This document shows positions 31,186 through 43,920 of a stretch of 64,000 nt of DNA, piece by piece. Location of the stretch: NCBI GenBank assembly GCA_030407315.1, contig JALQPE010002342.1:1-64000 (forward strand), in the 5' to 3' direction. This DNA is from Asparagopsis taxiformis. Taxonomy: Eukaryota; Rhodophyta; Florideophyceae; Bonnemaisoniales; Bonnemaisoniaceae. Position 1 is the stretch's first letter, and every line of letters begins with the position of its first letter. The translations under genes and the position numbers were made by a program. The notes under the pieces are model-generated. The model was given only the letters and a program-made list of their open reading frames with translations, ran no database searches and was not told where the DNA came from.

Positions 31186-31739
31186 TGGACAATGGTAGCT
31201 CCTCGCCTACCTTCTCTTTCTTTTATTATTACTTTGCAATATATATCTATTCATTGAGCCTTGAGATCGCCGGCGGTGCGTATGACAGGCTGTCTTGTAT
31301 TAGCATCCTGACATTCTCATTGGTAGTACGTCTCTTTTTATGATAAAACATATTTCAAGATCTATGATCTTGAATGAGCGGCGTGTATGGCTTACAGGAG
31401 TGCTATCACACGCCCCAGAGGTTAATTTTTTCCGTTAAAAAAATCAAGGCTCTCAATCTCGTTTAGGTCAGGATTTGATGCTGTTGTATCCCTCGGCTCA
31501 TCGTCATGCCGCAGTCGATACTCAACTTGCCAGTTCCATCTTTTGTATCGTGGTGTGATCCAACATGATAGTGACAACAACCTCTGACAACTCCAGCAAC
31601 TGGACCTCTTCTCGCAGTCATCCAAATCAACACGCGCTACTCATCTATATTTGCTTTATAGCTGATATAATCTTGAAATGCTTTACCCTCTTATCTCCAC
31701 CCCAGCATAACTGTCTGGTGAAAGCCTAACAGATTGAAA

Positions 31740-33878
31740 CTAATCTAAATGGGGGAAGCACTTCCTCCTCGAAGTATTCGTATCAAACACGCACTTTCCA
31801 CCCCAGCACTTTCCAGACTGGCATCCATTTCCACGTCGGCAAGACTCACATTCCTCTGCAAGGATCCCAATGCATTTATTTCGTGAAATTGCATCATCGA
31901 ACACACACCTTCCACTTTCGCAAATCGTCGACTGGCATTCCCCATGTCGATCACATACAGCACATTCCGGTTTGCCGAAGCACTTCTCCGTCGAAGCGAC
32001 CGTACCGAGAACGCACCTCTTTCGTCCGCCAACCTGCACGCAATTATTCGATGCACAGTCGCTTGTGCGACTACATTGTTCACACTCGCCGCGCGGGAAG
32101 CATCGAGCCTCGGAGCGTCGGCTAGCGCCCACACATTTACCGTTGAAGCAACGCGGAGTCCTGCAGTCGGAATCCACATTGCAGCTCTCACATCTTCTTC
32201 TACCAAAACATTTTCGCGAGGACGCCCTGGTTCCCAGCGTGCAGCGCCCATTTTCACAGTTTTTTGATACGCAGTTGGAGTCCTCCCGACACCGTCGGCA
32301 CTCCCCAGCACGACGCGTGGCACTGGGAGAAGGCGTCGCAGAGGATGAAAGCGGTGCAGGAGATGGGGAAGGTGTGCTCGAAGAGGACGGCGTTGGACTC
32401 GACGAGGTCGACGGAAATAGAGATGATGATGGAGTCGTAGTTGCCGTTTGAGTCGAGGAAGGTGTTGGCTGAGGGAAACATCTTGTCTGCGAGATTGGGT
32501 TGTTTTCATAGACACATTTGAGATTTGATGCAGATGTACCCCGGCAATGACCGGTAGTGCACTGGCTAGAACTAGTGCAGGCCGAGCATTCGGGAAGAAG
32601 CACAGGCGGGAAGCATTTTGCTTGTGATGCTGCGTTGCTGGGGAAGACGCACTTCGAGTTGGACGTATTGGTACCCCAGCATTTCCCTGTGGAACATTGG
32701 CTCGAACTGGTACAAAACGAGCACTCCGGGAGGAGTACGGGCGGAAAGCACTTTACCTGTGAGGCAGGGTTGTTATCAAACACACATTTCAGGTTTGAAG
32801 AAGATGGGCCCCAACACTGTCCAGTTGTGCATTGATTAGATCTTGTGCATGCAGAACATTCAGGGAAGAGGATCACTGGGAAACACTTTGAGCGAGAGAT
32901 GACATTGTCGAAGACACATTTCAGATTTGATGAAGATGTTCCCCAGCACTTCCCAGTTGCGCATTGGCTGGAGGCGGTGCATGCAGAGCATTCGGGAAGA
33001 AGCGCAGGCGGAAAGCATCTCGCTTTTGAGGCTGTGTTATTGTCGAAAACACATTTCAAGTTTGATGCTGATGTGCCCCAGCATTTTCCAGTAGAGCACT
33101 GATTGGAACTGGTGCAAACAGAGCATTCAGGGAAAAGCACTGATGGGAAGCATTTTGCCTGTGATGCAGGGTTATTGTCGAAGACACACTTGAGGTTTGA
33201 AGCAGATGTTCCCCAGCATTTACCTGTCGCGCATTGAATGGAACTTGTGCATGTAGAGCATTCAGGTAGGAGTGCGGAAGAGAAACATTTGGCCTGTGAG
33301 GTTGCATTATTAGCGAAAACACACTTCAAGTTGGACGCAGTGGTGCCCCAGCATTTGCCGGTTGAGCACTGGTTGGAACTCGTGCAAGCAGAGCATTCAG
33401 ACAGCAGTGCAGACTGGAAACACTTGGAGCGTGACGTAATACTATCATATATGCATCTGAGATTTGACGGGGAGGGTCCCCAACACTTTCCTGTAGAGCA
33501 CTGCATGGAGCTCGTACAGACCGAGCACTCAGGAAGCAGAGCAGGTGGGAAACATTTCGCCTGTGAAGCAGGGTTATTATCGATGACGCATTTGAGGTTG
33601 GACGCAGATGGCCCCCAGCATTTGTTCGTTCTGCACTGATTGTTGGACGTGCATGTCTCGCATTCATTCCTGAAGCAGCTGAGAATGCTTTCTCTTGTAA
33701 ATGCAGTGACGCATTTACGAGTAAAACAAATGTTTGATTGACAGTTTGAGGCGTGGAGACACGGTTGACAGATACCAGATTTAAATGTAGTGCGAAGAGA
33801 TACTTGCTCTGCGGAGGCTGTGCAGAAAACAGTGGCGATAAGAGTAACCGCAAAGACTGGATACAATGAGGGAGCCAT
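31740..33878 (-). CDS. secreted Cys-rich modular protein, copy 1 (15 modules)
   Basis: 712 residues. A signal peptide (about residues 1-23, ending near SAEQ) is followed by ten N-terminal modules, most with the spacing C-x2-C-x5-C-x4-C-x9-C-x10-C and a KCWGTSxSNLKC core. Then come a Ser/Thr/Pro linker of about 55 residues and five C-terminal modules with a shorter third loop (often C-x4-C). All cysteines are in this sixfold register, so each module probably forms three disulfides. No membrane anchor or catalytic motif is seen; a cell-wall or matrix role is inference. The modules superficially recall dickkopf-like Cys-rich repeats. It is the largest of the five paralogues. Confidence 0.9.
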   Translation of the reverse strand: MAPSLYPVFAVTLIATVFCTASAEQVSLRTTFKSGICQPCLHASNCQSNICFTRKCVTAFTRESILSCFRNECETCTSNNQCRTNKCWGPSASNLKCVIDNNPASQAKCFPPALLPECSVCTSSMQCSTGKCWGPSPSNLRCIYDSITSRSKCFQSALLSECSACTSSNQCSTGKCWGTTASNLKCVFANNATSQAKCFSSALLPECSTCTSSIQCATGKCWGTSASNLKCVFDNNPASQAKCFPSVLFPECSVCTSSNQCSTGKCWGTSASNLKCVFDNNTASKARCFPPALLPECSACTASSQCATGKCWGTSSSNLKCVFDNVISRSKCFPVILFPECSACTRSNQCTTGQCWGPSSSNLKCVFDNNPASQVKCFPPVLLPECSFCTSSSQCSTGKCWGTNTSNSKCVFPSNAASQAKCFPPVLLPECSACTSSSQCTTGHCRGTSASNLKCVYENNPISQTRCFPQPTPSSTQTATTTPSSSLFPSTSSSPTPSSSSTPSPSPAPLSSSATPSPSATRRAGECRRCREDSNCVSKNCENGRCTLGTRASSRKCFGRRRCESCNVDSDCRTPRCFNGKCVGASRRSEARCFPRGECEQCSRTSDCASNNCVQVGGRKRCVLGTVASTEKCFGKPECAVCDRHGECQSTICESGRCVFDDAISRNKCIGILAEECESCRRGNGCQSGKCWGGKCVFDTNTSRRKCFPHLD

Positions 33879-33929
33879 GATGCGGATGATGGTGAGAATC
33901 TTTCCTGGTTTCGATTGTTGATGTCATGG

Positions 33930-33936
33930 TTTTATA
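33930..33936 (-). promoter_or_regulatory. TATA box of Cys-rich copy 1
   Basis: TATAAAA on the minus strand, about 52 bases before the ATG, in the context CACTATAAAA shared with other paralogues. Confidence 0.65.
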
Positions 33937-35576
33937 GTGATGTAGACCTATGGTAGAGACTAAGGAAATGAACCCAGTTTCGATTTTGAATCGTCGCCTG
34001 CAGCACTGCATCATCCATCGTGTATTGATGGGGTTGTAAGATACGTGTATGGATGACAATAACTGTGCTGAGTTTAGCATCCCATCCATTCAAAAGGATA
34101 CAAAAAGCAGACATTTGTTAAGACCGAGGCGATATTGCTCACAAGGAATATTGCTGTATCGTTTTCTCGTAGCACAATGTGTTGAATTTATGAAAGGGTA
34201 CTCATTTCGTTTGTTGCAAGAAACATTTGTCATGAGGTAGAGATGTGAATTCGGGAGTACATATCAGTGTTAGTCTGTTTAGTTTTGTTTATGCTGCTTG
34301 TGTACATAAGAGACGCACCTCCCATCATTGCCAATGTGGCATGACGGGGAGCTATTCACCTATCGTCAAATTGGAGAATGCGCTTTTCCATCGCGCTCAG
34401 CATGCTGGCCGTATCAACTTGAACAGTGTGGCAGGTTTTACAGGTGAGTTGAAATGTTCAAACTATGGTGCGACATTTGTACTACACACATAACATGTTA
34501 TGTTATGATGACGAGGCACTCAAGTATCAAGTTTCATGAGGATTTTCGAACGCTCATACATGGTAGCTACGGACGGTTCCAGAGATTACAGTCGTGCGCG
34601 CACCCATTTATTACTATTGTGAAACAGGTATTGAAAAGCCTTGCAGTCCGCATATGCAACTCTATGTTATGCCTGAAACTGTCTAATCAGTGCAATGGTA
34701 CTGTTCGTCCCCGCTATTGCGATTAATTCCATTCACTCTTTAGTAGATGTTGCACTTCAATTGCTGGTGATTCATATTTATAGTCGACCGGAACGGATCA
34801 GCCTGAACCCGGTTAGTGACGCTTCTTGAAAACAACATAATCACCTATATTGAAGGGACGGAAACCGGTAAGCCCACTTCGCCTTTCCTGACAGAAAAAC
34901 TGATATAAAGTCGATAAAGAGAAATTGTTCAGAACTAATAGATGAACGCCTTCGTCGAAACGTGGAACTGATCAACTATGGTATGACTGTGATTGAAAGA
35001 TTATATGATACTCATGTCCACGTAGACAAGATGACCATGTTGAGTCGACATGGTTGATTTCTCCCCTTCTAATTTGCCGGGAAACTACCGTGATGCCCCG
35101 TCAATACTTTCTGTAATCTCTAGCTAAATATCTGTCCTGTCTACATTCGTCATTCAATGATGCGAGGGTACGATGTCCACCTCGTCCAAAATTGGAAAAG
35201 GGTAGGGTGATTCCCTGAGGGATACATCGCGCAGATTGATATGAAAATAAACTATCTCAATTTTATAACCTTCTCGTTTCCCACACCGCCCGGTTTCACT
35301 CAATATCCCAAAATAGACATATGTCTCACTAGGAAGAAATCCTTCGGCAGTCTGCTATTCTACTGTGGCCCAACAAATGTTTCTCACAATTGGAAGGCTT
35401 TATCCAAATCGTCCATAAAAGTCAAAGTGTCAACAAACCATTGTGAATCGCACGAATAACTCTTATTATTCATACATGAATCTTGAAAATATTCATTGCA
35501 TCTCTTGACTTGGTACTACATCTGCTATTCCATCAGGACAATGACACTAGAACAACAAATCTCAAATTAACGTCTA
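33937..35576. other. no gene seen
   Basis: 1.6 kb of AT-leaning intergenic DNA. Only short ORFs with no recognisable features. Confidence 0.65.
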
Positions 35577-37043
35577 CTAATCAAGATTGGGGAAACACTT
35601 TCTCTTTGAGGCATTAGTGTCAAACACACACTTTCCACGCCAGCACTTTCCAGATTGGCATCCAGAACCACGCAAGCAGGACTCACATTCTTCTCCAAGC
35701 ACGCCGTTGCACTTGTTCCTGGAAATGGCATTGTCGAACACGCACGATCCACTTTCACAAATACCAGACTGACACTCCCTGTGGCGTCTGCAAGAACCAC
35801 ACTCAGGCGTGCCGAAGCATTTCTCAGTCGACGCAGCAGTTCCGAGAACACACCTCTTCCGGCCACCAATTTCGAGGCAGTTTCGTGAAGCGCAGTCACT
35901 GGCTCGTCTGCATCGTTCACACTCTCCACGCGGGAAGCAGCGAAGCTCGGAGCGTCGGCTGGCACCCACACACTTACCGTTGAAGCATCGGGGGGTCCTG
36001 CAGTCAATGTCGGCGCTGCATGACTCGCAGAGGTTTCTTCCGAAGCACCTCTTTGTGGAAGCGACGGTTCCGAGGGTGCAGCGGCCGTTTTCACAGTTGT
36101 TAGACTGGCAGTTGGAGTTTGTTCTGCAGCGGCGGCATTCTCTTGCGAGAGGGCGTGGAGAGGGGGAGGGGGTTGCGGATGGAGTGGAAGAGGGAATGGG
36201 GGAGGAGGAGGGTGTGGCCGACGGTGTGGAAGAGGGAATGGGGGAGGAGGAGGGTGTGGCCGACGGTGTAGATGATGGGATGGGGGATGAAGAAGGCGTT
36301 GCCGAAGGCGTAGATGACGGAACAGGTGATGAAGATAGTGACGGTGCAGGGCTGGACGAAGGAGAGGGCTGCGGGAAACATTTCGCACGTGATATGGGGT
36401 TGTCAAACACACACCTCAAATTCAGAAGAGAGGTACCCCAGCACTTTCCGGTTGCACATTGTCTAGAAATGAGGCATCGGGAGCATTCTGGGAGGAGTGT
36501 AGGGGACGGGAAACACTTGGCTCGGGAAGCTGCGTTGTCGAACACACATCTAAGGTTGGAGGAGGATGTACCCCAGCACTTACGAGTGGAGCACTGACTG
36601 GAGCTGGTACAGCGAGAGCATTCTGGAAGAAGAGAAGTCGTGCCGCCAGAAGGGAAACACTTGGCTCGGGAAGCTGCGTTGTCGAACACACATCTAAGGT
36701 TGGAGGAGGATGTACCCCAGCACTTACGAGTGGAGCACTGACTGGAGCTGGTACAGCGAGAGCATTCTGGAAGAAGAGAAGTCGTGCCGCCAGAAGGGAA
36801 ACACTTGGCTCGGGATGCAGCTGTATCAAACACACATCTCAAATTTGACCTAGATGTACCCCAACATTTTCGGGTGCGGCATTGCAAGCTGGAGGTACAA
36901 GGATCACACTCATTTCGGGAGAAGAAAGCAAAAGAGATAGAAGTCTTGTCGCTGGTCGAGAGTGCTGTAGACTCTGTCGGAGCAGCAGTAGTGATCGAAA
37001 CGATCGAGATGAGGATTGCAATTGTGAGAGTGGAGAAAGCCAT
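35577..37043 (-). CDS. secreted Cys-rich modular protein, copy 2 (9 modules)
   Basis: 488 residues, taking the ATG at 37043 that begins MAFSTLTIAILIS, a good signal peptide. The open frame extends 53 codons further upstream, but it runs past the TATA box. Four long-loop modules, a linker with [14 protein letters not shown] repeats (42-bp DNA units), and five short-loop modules. Modules 2 and 3 are a 144-bp tandem duplication identical in DNA (from 36508 and 36652). From about 35698 to 36270 the DNA appears identical to copy 3, silent sites included. Confidence 0.9.
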   Translation of the reverse strand: MAFSTLTIAILISIVSITTAAPTESTALSTSDKTSISFAFFSRNECDPCTSSLQCRTRKCWGTSRSNLRCVFDTAASRAKCFPSGGTTSLLPECSRCTSSSQCSTRKCWGTSSSNLRCVFDNAASRAKCFPSGGTTSLLPECSRCTSSSQCSTRKCWGTSSSNLRCVFDNAASRAKCFPSPTLLPECSRCLISRQCATGKCWGTSLLNLRCVFDNPISRAKCFPQPSPSSSPAPSLSSSPVPSSTPSATPSSSPIPSSTPSATPSSSPIPSSTPSATPSSSPIPSSTPSATPSPSPRPLARECRRCRTNSNCQSNNCENGRCTLGTVASTKRCFGRNLCESCSADIDCRTPRCFNGKCVGASRRSELRCFPRGECERCRRASDCASRNCLEIGGRKRCVLGTAASTEKCFGTPECGSCRRHRECQSGICESGSCVFDNAISRNKCNGVLGEECESCLRGSGCQSGKCWRGKCVFDTNASKRKCFPNLD

Positions 37044-37123
37044 CGTGTGTCTCGAGCGTCGAAATGATGGAGTATTGACTTTGAGTGCTTGAGAAGTCTG
37101 AGATTGATGGAGCGATGAGCTGA

Positions 37124-37130
37124 TTTTATA
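37124..37130 (-). promoter_or_regulatory. TATA box of Cys-rich copy 2
   Basis: TATAAAA on the minus strand, about 81 bases before the chosen ATG, in the same CACTATAAAA context. Confidence 0.65.
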
Positions 37131-39958
37131 GTGTTGCATTTGTCGATGTGAGTCTTGCATGTTAACAGAAGCCGACGGAGATTGTGAGCGAAAAACATAC
37201 ATGTATGAAGGATTTTGCCATGAAGAATACCAGTAAGACTTGGGAAGATAATTTCGGGTGGCTCAACGGTAAGGATAACTCTCCTATCCGATATGGATTC
37301 AAGGTTTGCAAGAATAAAATAGAGTCTCATGCCACATTTTGAGATTTAACATATGACGTGAAGATTGCCTTGAAGTCTTGCTTGTAAGCCCGAAAGATAT
37401 CTGGTAGGTTGGAGAAGTGTTAGCGGTAAACACTTGAATGATTCTGTGTCTATTTCTGTATATCCGCTCCCGGGAATAGGATTAGATTTTGTGAAAAAGC
37501 GCATCTGAGTAGCTGGTGTTCTGATCAACAATACGAACTATAGTCTGTCGGGACTTTTGTGAGGGATGGCATGACGCAAAATGATTCTTTCTTTAAATTC
37601 ACCATGGGGTTTCCTGTAATACTGTAAGCACTTCATCTTCTTTCTTAGCTCTCATGTGCTATGAAAAGATCGTTCACTAAATCTTGCTTCTCATCATGAC
37701 GATAGAACACGTGGAAACCTCTCTGGTCTTCTAGGCGAGGAGATACAGTACATCAGTCTTGAAGGGTAGAAATCCACCGAGATGTGAATATTTTAATCAC
37801 AAGGGATTACAGAACTCTCAAGAGAAATGTAATTCTCAAACAAGCAACAGAATTGAAGTTACAGTAGGCAACTTGGATTTGACGTACGAAATATAACCAA
37901 CAAACTTCAAATGGAAGCGTTCGAGTTCCGTTGCGGATCATCGCACTATCAGAGTATGCGTGAGCTTTACAGTATTTGACGACATGGGAACTCATGAGTT
38001 TTGAAAATGAAAATTAGGAAAGAATAATTACACAAAAGACGCGCCCATAGGTGCATTGCTGGAACTGTAAACGGTATCAGGACCAAACTTGGCCGGATTG
38101 CATCACTGTGATGTCGCTCTCACCCACACCTTAATTACGAACATGTCAAAATGCCGGGCAACTACATTAGATTTAGATCTTCATTCATGGTCGTAGTGCG
38201 TGCCGAGAGTGCTTCGATTGTCCTGGAACCGGCTCCAGGACGCACTGATTTCCCGTTCTCATTCAATCGAATGATGCCTTATTGGTCCTCCACCAGAGCG
38301 TTGGTGGGTTTAATCGTTGTTTATTAGAAATGAAAGAGTGCTATGATGTTCTCTACGTTCTTTTGAAAAGTTTATCTTCTTGAACTTATTGCACCAAAAT
38401 GCTGTTTAGACATTCGATCACGTCAAACGCTTAGGAACTTTCATTAGGAATCACTTGCTGGAAACCAAACCAGGACTAACTTCGAGCTGAACGTTCACAT
38501 CATATCAACTTTGGGATAATTTTATCAAAGAACAAATGAGGTTGTTCATTCATAGAATAATGACTTACAAAAACTACAAGCCTGAATAATGGATTGTGCA
38601 AATGTACCAAAAGCGAAGGCATAAAGTAGTATTCAATCTCAAATATAGCTAAAGTTTAGATAGAGAATGCTCCGACTGGGAGATATCTTCCGACAGAGAG
38701 TACCAGCTCTAGGCATTCAGAGCAAGCTACAACATGTAGCATATAAACTGGCCAATAACCGATAATCATTGAAACACACACAGATTTAAGCATGTAGCGA
38801 AAGAACTTGTGAAGCTGCTGCTTCGATCCCCCCACTCCCTCCGTGAGTAGATGGGAATTGTATTTCCTTCTACCAAAAAGTCGCTCTGAACTAGTGAAGA
38901 AACAGATGGGGCCCGAAGAGAATCAATACTCCAAAGCAGAGTAAAGCATATTTTTTTCATAGCTAGAACGGCAAAAATGGTCCTATCAATTGTGGACGAT
39001 AAGGACCGGTTCCTAGAATAATGTCCTTTGATTCTCATTTTCATTGTTTACTCCGTCTCCTCCTTAAACTTCTTCTCGGAATGTACAAGATGGCTCTATA
39101 TAACAATATGATTTAAGATTGCCCACCGAATTTCAATTCTATGAACATAAGCCGGTTTATGCTCTAAAGAGCATCACCATCTAACCTTCCATATCCTTCC
39201 CAATTAATAATTCTCTAATTGTTAGTTCCATTCGTTTTGCTCTGAATCATGCTGCTAGATCAACTGGATGGTCAAGTGATGGTAAGGAGAAGCATCGGGG
39301 CACGTCCAACCCGTGGTGAGAAAACGGCCCTCATCAGTTGGACAGGTAAGACATCGCATAGTGAACGACTGTTGAGGTTGAATCATCGTAGCGTGGAAGT
39401 ACACATAAGATAATGCTTCTGAAGACAACTTTGAATAAAGTAGAATCAAGATTGTAGCACTCACTGGAGAGCCTTGGGGTTCATCGCAATGGATGACAGT
39501 GGGGAATGAGACGCCGCAGGCAGAATTGCCAATATGATCGGCCGTTCATTTTGCAGTGGCCCGTAAAGCGAGTGCCCAAGAGTAGATATTCATATGGCCT
39601 TTCTCATTTCTATTCATATGATTTTCGCCTCCGAATTGAAAATTTCGCAAGTTCATGGCCAGACAAGTTTTACCCTCTGAGGGTAGGCCGAGTAGTTACC
39701 AGTGCAAAAGCTGCAAGCGTCGAAGCATTCCCGATGCTCTGTGTGTGTCTCCTTTTTCCTCACGTGCAATGATTGTAGTAGAACTGACCGTCCTGGATCA
39801 TTGCAATGCCATCGACTACCTTACCCATGGAGCTCTCCAAATTCATGATGGATTGGCCTACTCTCAAATGAAACGCTGTTCAATGGATTGATCACCTAAC
39901 TTTCAAGGTAAATGGAGCATTCAAGGATATCGCCATCTCGGCTATCCCAATTTCACTT
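37131..39958. other. no gene supported; possible decayed transposase pieces
   Basis: 2.8 kb between copies 2 and 3. On the minus strand, 39464-39255 has CLTCP...WTCP, like a zinc ribbon. 39044-38766 has AMKKICFTLLWSID...YSRREW, which recalls the helix-turn-helix part of Merlin/IS1595-type transposases. The pieces are short, in separate frames and without a DDE core, so this is a weak suggestion only. Confidence 0.3.
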
Positions 39959-40103
39959 CTTTATTGTTCGAAATTAAGTTTGTTCAACATATCGCTCTCA
40001 ACGCTCATTTGTTACTCTCGTTTGAAGCGATATTGCTTAGTTCTATCTTTCTGCTGCCTTGTCTTCCATGTCCGACATGCACAGCGTTCACAAAAATTTA
40101 ACT

Positions 40104-41594
40104 CTACGCCAAATGCGGGAAGCACTTGTTCCTGGATGCATCAGTGTCAAATACACACTTGCCACCCCAGCACTTGTTAGTCTGACATTCGTTGCCGCGG
40201 CGGCACGACTCGCACTCCTCTCCTAGCACGCCGTTGCACTTGTTCCTGGAAATGGCATTGTCGAACACGCACGATCCACTTTCACAAATACCAGACTGAC
40301 ACTCCCTGTGGCGTCTGCAAGAACCACACTCAGGCGTGCCGAAGCATTTCTCAGTCGACGCAGCAGTTCCGAGAACACACCTCTTCCGGCCACCAATTTC
40401 GAGGCAGTTTCGTGAAGCGCAGTCACTGGCTCGTCTGCATCGTTCACACTCTCCACGCGGGAAGCAGCGAAGCTCGGAGCGTCGGCTGGCACCCACACAC
40501 TTACCGTTGAAGCATCGGGGGGTCCTGCAGTCAATGTCGGCGCTGCATGACTCGCAGAGGTTTCTTCCGAAGCACCTCTTTGTGGAAGCGACGGTTCCGA
40601 GGGTGCAGCGGCCGTTTTCACAGTTGTTAGACTGGCAGTTGGAGTTTGTTCTGCAGCGGCGGCATTCTCTTGCGAGAGGGCGTGGAGAGGGGGAGGGGGT
40701 TGCGGATGGAGTGGAAGAGGGAATGGGGGAGGAGGAGGGTGTGGCCGACGGTGTGGAAGAGGGAATGGGGGAGGAGGAGGGTGTGGCCGACGGTGTGGAA
40801 GAGGGAATGGGGGAGGAGGAGGGTGTGGCCGACGGTGTAGATGATGGAATGGGGGATGAAGAAGGCGTTGCCGAAGGTGTGGATGAGGGAATGGGGGAGG
40901 ATGAAGCAGATGGGCGAGGGAAGCATCTGGCCACTGAAGCAGAAGTAGCAAACACACATCTGGCAGTTGCAAGGGAGGAACCACGGCAGCGCCTGGTAAC
41001 GCACTGGCTGGAACGGGTGCATCGTGCGCACTCGGGGAGGAGGTTTGTGGGGAGGGCCGATGGAGAAGGGAAGCAGCGGGCGCGAGAGGCGGCGCTGTTC
41101 TCAATTACACATCGGAGGTTGGAGAGAGAGGTACCCCAGCACTTGCGAGTAGAGCACTGGCTGGAGCGGGTGCAACGGGCACACTCGGGGAGGAGGTTTG
41201 TGGGGAGGGCCGATGGAGAAGGGAAGCAGCGGGCGCGAGAGGCGGCGCTGTTCTCAATTACACATCGGAGGTTGGAGAGAGAGGTACCCCAGCACTTGCG
41301 AGTAGAGCACTGGCTGGAGCGGGTGCAACGGGCACATTCGGGGAGGAAGATGGACGGGAAGCATTTTGCACGAGAGGCAGGGGTGTCGAACACACAGCGG
41401 GCATTTGCAGCTGAGGTTCCCCAGCACTTGCGGGTGCGGCATTGGAGGCTTGAAGTGCAGCGATCACATTCGTTCCTGGAGAATCTGGAGGTCTTTGCGG
41501 ATGTGGGGATGGAGTCGGAGGGCGCTGCGCTGGAGAGGGCGATGAGAGCGGGGAGGAGGGCGAGAGCGAGAGGCGAATGAGTGGAGATGGCCAT
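40104..41594 (-). CDS. secreted Cys-rich modular protein, copy 3 (9 modules)
   Basis: 496 residues from the ATG at 41594. Signal peptide [14 protein letters not shown]...SSAAP, then RNECDRC starting the first module. Four N-terminal modules follow; the second and third are a 153-bp tandem duplication and the fourth is atypical (VTRRCRGSS in place of the KCWG core). Next is a linker of five [18 protein letters not shown] repeats, then five short-loop modules. Intact, and the functional twin of the broken copy 4 across a 2-kb spacer. Confidence 0.9.
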   Translation of the reverse strand: MAISTHSPLALALLPALIALSSAAPSDSIPTSAKTSRFSRNECDRCTSSLQCRTRKCWGTSAANARCVFDTPASRAKCFPSIFLPECARCTRSSQCSTRKCWGTSLSNLRCVIENSAASRARCFPSPSALPTNLLPECARCTRSSQCSTRKCWGTSLSNLRCVIENSAASRARCFPSPSALPTNLLPECARCTRSSQCVTRRCRGSSLATARCVFATSASVARCFPRPSASSSPIPSSTPSATPSSSPIPSSTPSATPSSSPIPSSTPSATPSSSPIPSSTPSATPSSSPIPSSTPSATPSPSPRPLARECRRCRTNSNCQSNNCENGRCTLGTVASTKRCFGRNLCESCSADIDCRTPRCFNGKCVGASRRSELRCFPRGECERCRRASDCASRNCLEIGGRKRCVLGTAASTEKCFGTPECGSCRRHRECQSGICESGSCVFDNAISRNKCNGVLGEECESCRRGNECQTNKCWGGKCVFDTDASRNKCFPHLA

Positions 41595-41664
41595 TGTGGG
41601 TGTGTGTGGAGTGGAGTTGAGTGTGATGAGTGGAGGAGTGTGGAGAAAGGGAGGAAGGAGGGTT

Positions 41665-41671
41665 CTTTATA
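41665..41671 (-). promoter_or_regulatory. TATA box of Cys-rich copy 3
   Basis: TATAAAG on the minus strand, 71 bases before the ATG, in the context CACTATAAAGAACC. Confidence 0.65.
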
Positions 41672-41892
41672 GTGATGGAGGGCTGAGAGGGAGAAGTGGG
41701 AATTGAGGAAATTGGGAGGAGGTGATAAGGGCAAATGGAGAGTGTATGGGGGACGGTGTGGATATGGAGAGGTTGGGGGTATTGGAGCAGTAGGAGTTTG
41801 AAATTGGAATAGATTCAATGGTTACAGGAAGCAGACATGATCTCAGGTCATGCTAAAAATATTTGTGAATGAATGACACTTCGTACGAATAG

Positions 41893-43920
41893 GATGTTGT
41901 TGGATCTATTTGTCGATCGGTAAACCAGACGCAATCACATGACAACATAACATATAGTAAGCACAAGTACATACGGAGTGCAAGTGCTAGGTAATATAGC
42001 AGAACTCAGTATGGTGTGAGCGAAGATTATACTTTAGAGACTGATTCGTCTACGCGATTGTCGCTAGACCATCTGTCTGACGTGAAAGAGGCATTCGTGT
42101 ACAACACGATGTACAAACAATGTAAGCACTAGTAGAGATCAGATGAGGAAGGCCCAGTCGGTCCACTGCTGGATGACAAACAAAGGCCCAGCCGAAGAGC
42201 ATGTTTCGAGGTGCCGCGCATGATTGATATATGGCAGATATTTTCGAACTTATGAGGTAATATTGACAGTATCTGTTTCATAGATGATCACATAGTTTAT
42301 ATAGATTAGGGGTGTGGTCTATTTCCGATTCGAATCATCTGATTTGTTGGTTCAAAGTAAAACATTGCTGAGCTGTGATGCGATGTCTAGCATGTTCTTG
42401 GTAGATGCCCACATCCTGAAAGTTCGAATCGCGTAGGACATGAATCCAAAAGGCTTACAGCATCCGAAGATCCCTCCATCATCATCCATTGTTTACATAA
42501 ATGTCGACAGGCAAGACTATATGATACTCCTCATATTTTCCTTCGAAACCGACGATTATAGTTCAAAAATCCAGATTGACGAGGTGATTAAGAAAATAAT
42601 GGTTTTAGGCTCTGATAGGGTGAATTCTACATGAATTCACCTGATGTTTTTGGTTTTACTCGAGCTTTTCCCTATGATTTAAGATTCTTTGCTGCCTATT
42701 TTCAAAATATGATAGTCCATCCTGCAGCGTGAGTTGATTTGTTCGCCAAATAGCTCCAACATGCTGCACCACTTGTTTAAGTTGACTGTGGAGGACAGAC
42801 ATGCAACTTTATTGCGAATTGGTGAGAACTTCAAATCTCTCTAGTTTCTGTTGAGCTGAGAAGGCTTACTTGGTCCTCCAAGAATTGTGCCGCTCGCCGT
42901 CTAGATAATCAGACGAGGTACCGAAGTGCCGTGGCAATCCCATTATTGTCGAGATTGCGTTTTCTTACAATACCGGATATCATACGTTTATATTCCGGGA
43001 CCTATGACACGCAGGTTTGGGGCCCTTCGTGACGTAGGTATGGACGGACCACGTCCTTACCGATATGACCGTTGATGACCTCGAAATGCGCAAATCTTAC
43101 CTGCATCGACACTCAGGGCGACCCATCTCGGGGCATTCATTGGCTGTTGAATTCAGTAAAATCTTCTGTTAGCTTTCGTGTAACAAATTCCTGTTATTGT
43201 ACAGTATGCGACGTGAAATGAGTCAGAAATAACATTTTCCTGATTGGCCTTGTGAGTACCTTGTTTTACGTGCACTCGTGGACCTTCCTAGACTGCTCCA
43301 TGTCATGCTACAATTCACGGGCGCTGATTTTATCACCTACGGCAGGTCTTGGCCTCACTATGGCCAAGTCAGCAACTAAGGTTCCCCCTCGGTCCATCCT
43401 GGAATAAATATGGTTTTTTCACACTAAATTAGTAAACTGTTAACATCGGATCGCTGCAGTGGTTGGACATATCCAACAATAGCATGAATGTTTTCAATTT
43501 GAGAGCGTTCCAACAGACTGTCGCTTGTGCATTGAACGGTTGATTAGACACAACTCAGATTTTTACTTTACTGCTATAGATACAACTATCCAGTTATGGG
43601 TTATGGCAAGAAACTTAGCGAGAAAAGTTAGTAGAAAACGACGTTTCAACGCCATGGATTCTAGTGATAGCAAAATTCCATCGTTCAAAATCGATCACAC
43701 AATCATTATTCATGAGAGACGGAGACCCATCAAAGTTATCGCAGAGTTATTTTCCCATGATCTCTGAGCCTTACAGTATATTGTCACTTCGCGTAGAACA
43801 TCTCTCGGGAAACTCCCGATCACGAAAAATTGTTACTTCCAGGCTATATTTTCTTTCTTGCTATCATCAACATTATCTACCAGCAATGACAGGTACACCA
43901 TATAAACAAAGAACTGTGTT
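41893..43920. other. spacer of the inverted repeat, no gene seen
   Basis: 2028 bp of unique DNA between the two arms. No ORF over 80 codons is convincing. Confidence 0.65.

Larger units (their letters stand above)
39959..41892. repeat. left arm of a 6-kb inverted repeat
   Basis: 1934 bp carrying copy 3. It matches the reverse complement of 43921-46001 almost base for base, including promoter and 3' flank. Confidence 0.9.

Noticed and set aside
31870..32451. 193-codon plus-strand ORF opposite Cys-rich copy 1, and similar ones opposite copies 2-5
   Set aside because: Shadows of the repeated Cys-rich coding sequence; GC- and repeat-rich DNA leaves the other strand open.
40223..41104. 293-codon Pro-rich alternative frame in copy 3
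   Set aside because: Shifted reading of the linker repeats; the Cys register and signal peptide belong to the main frame.
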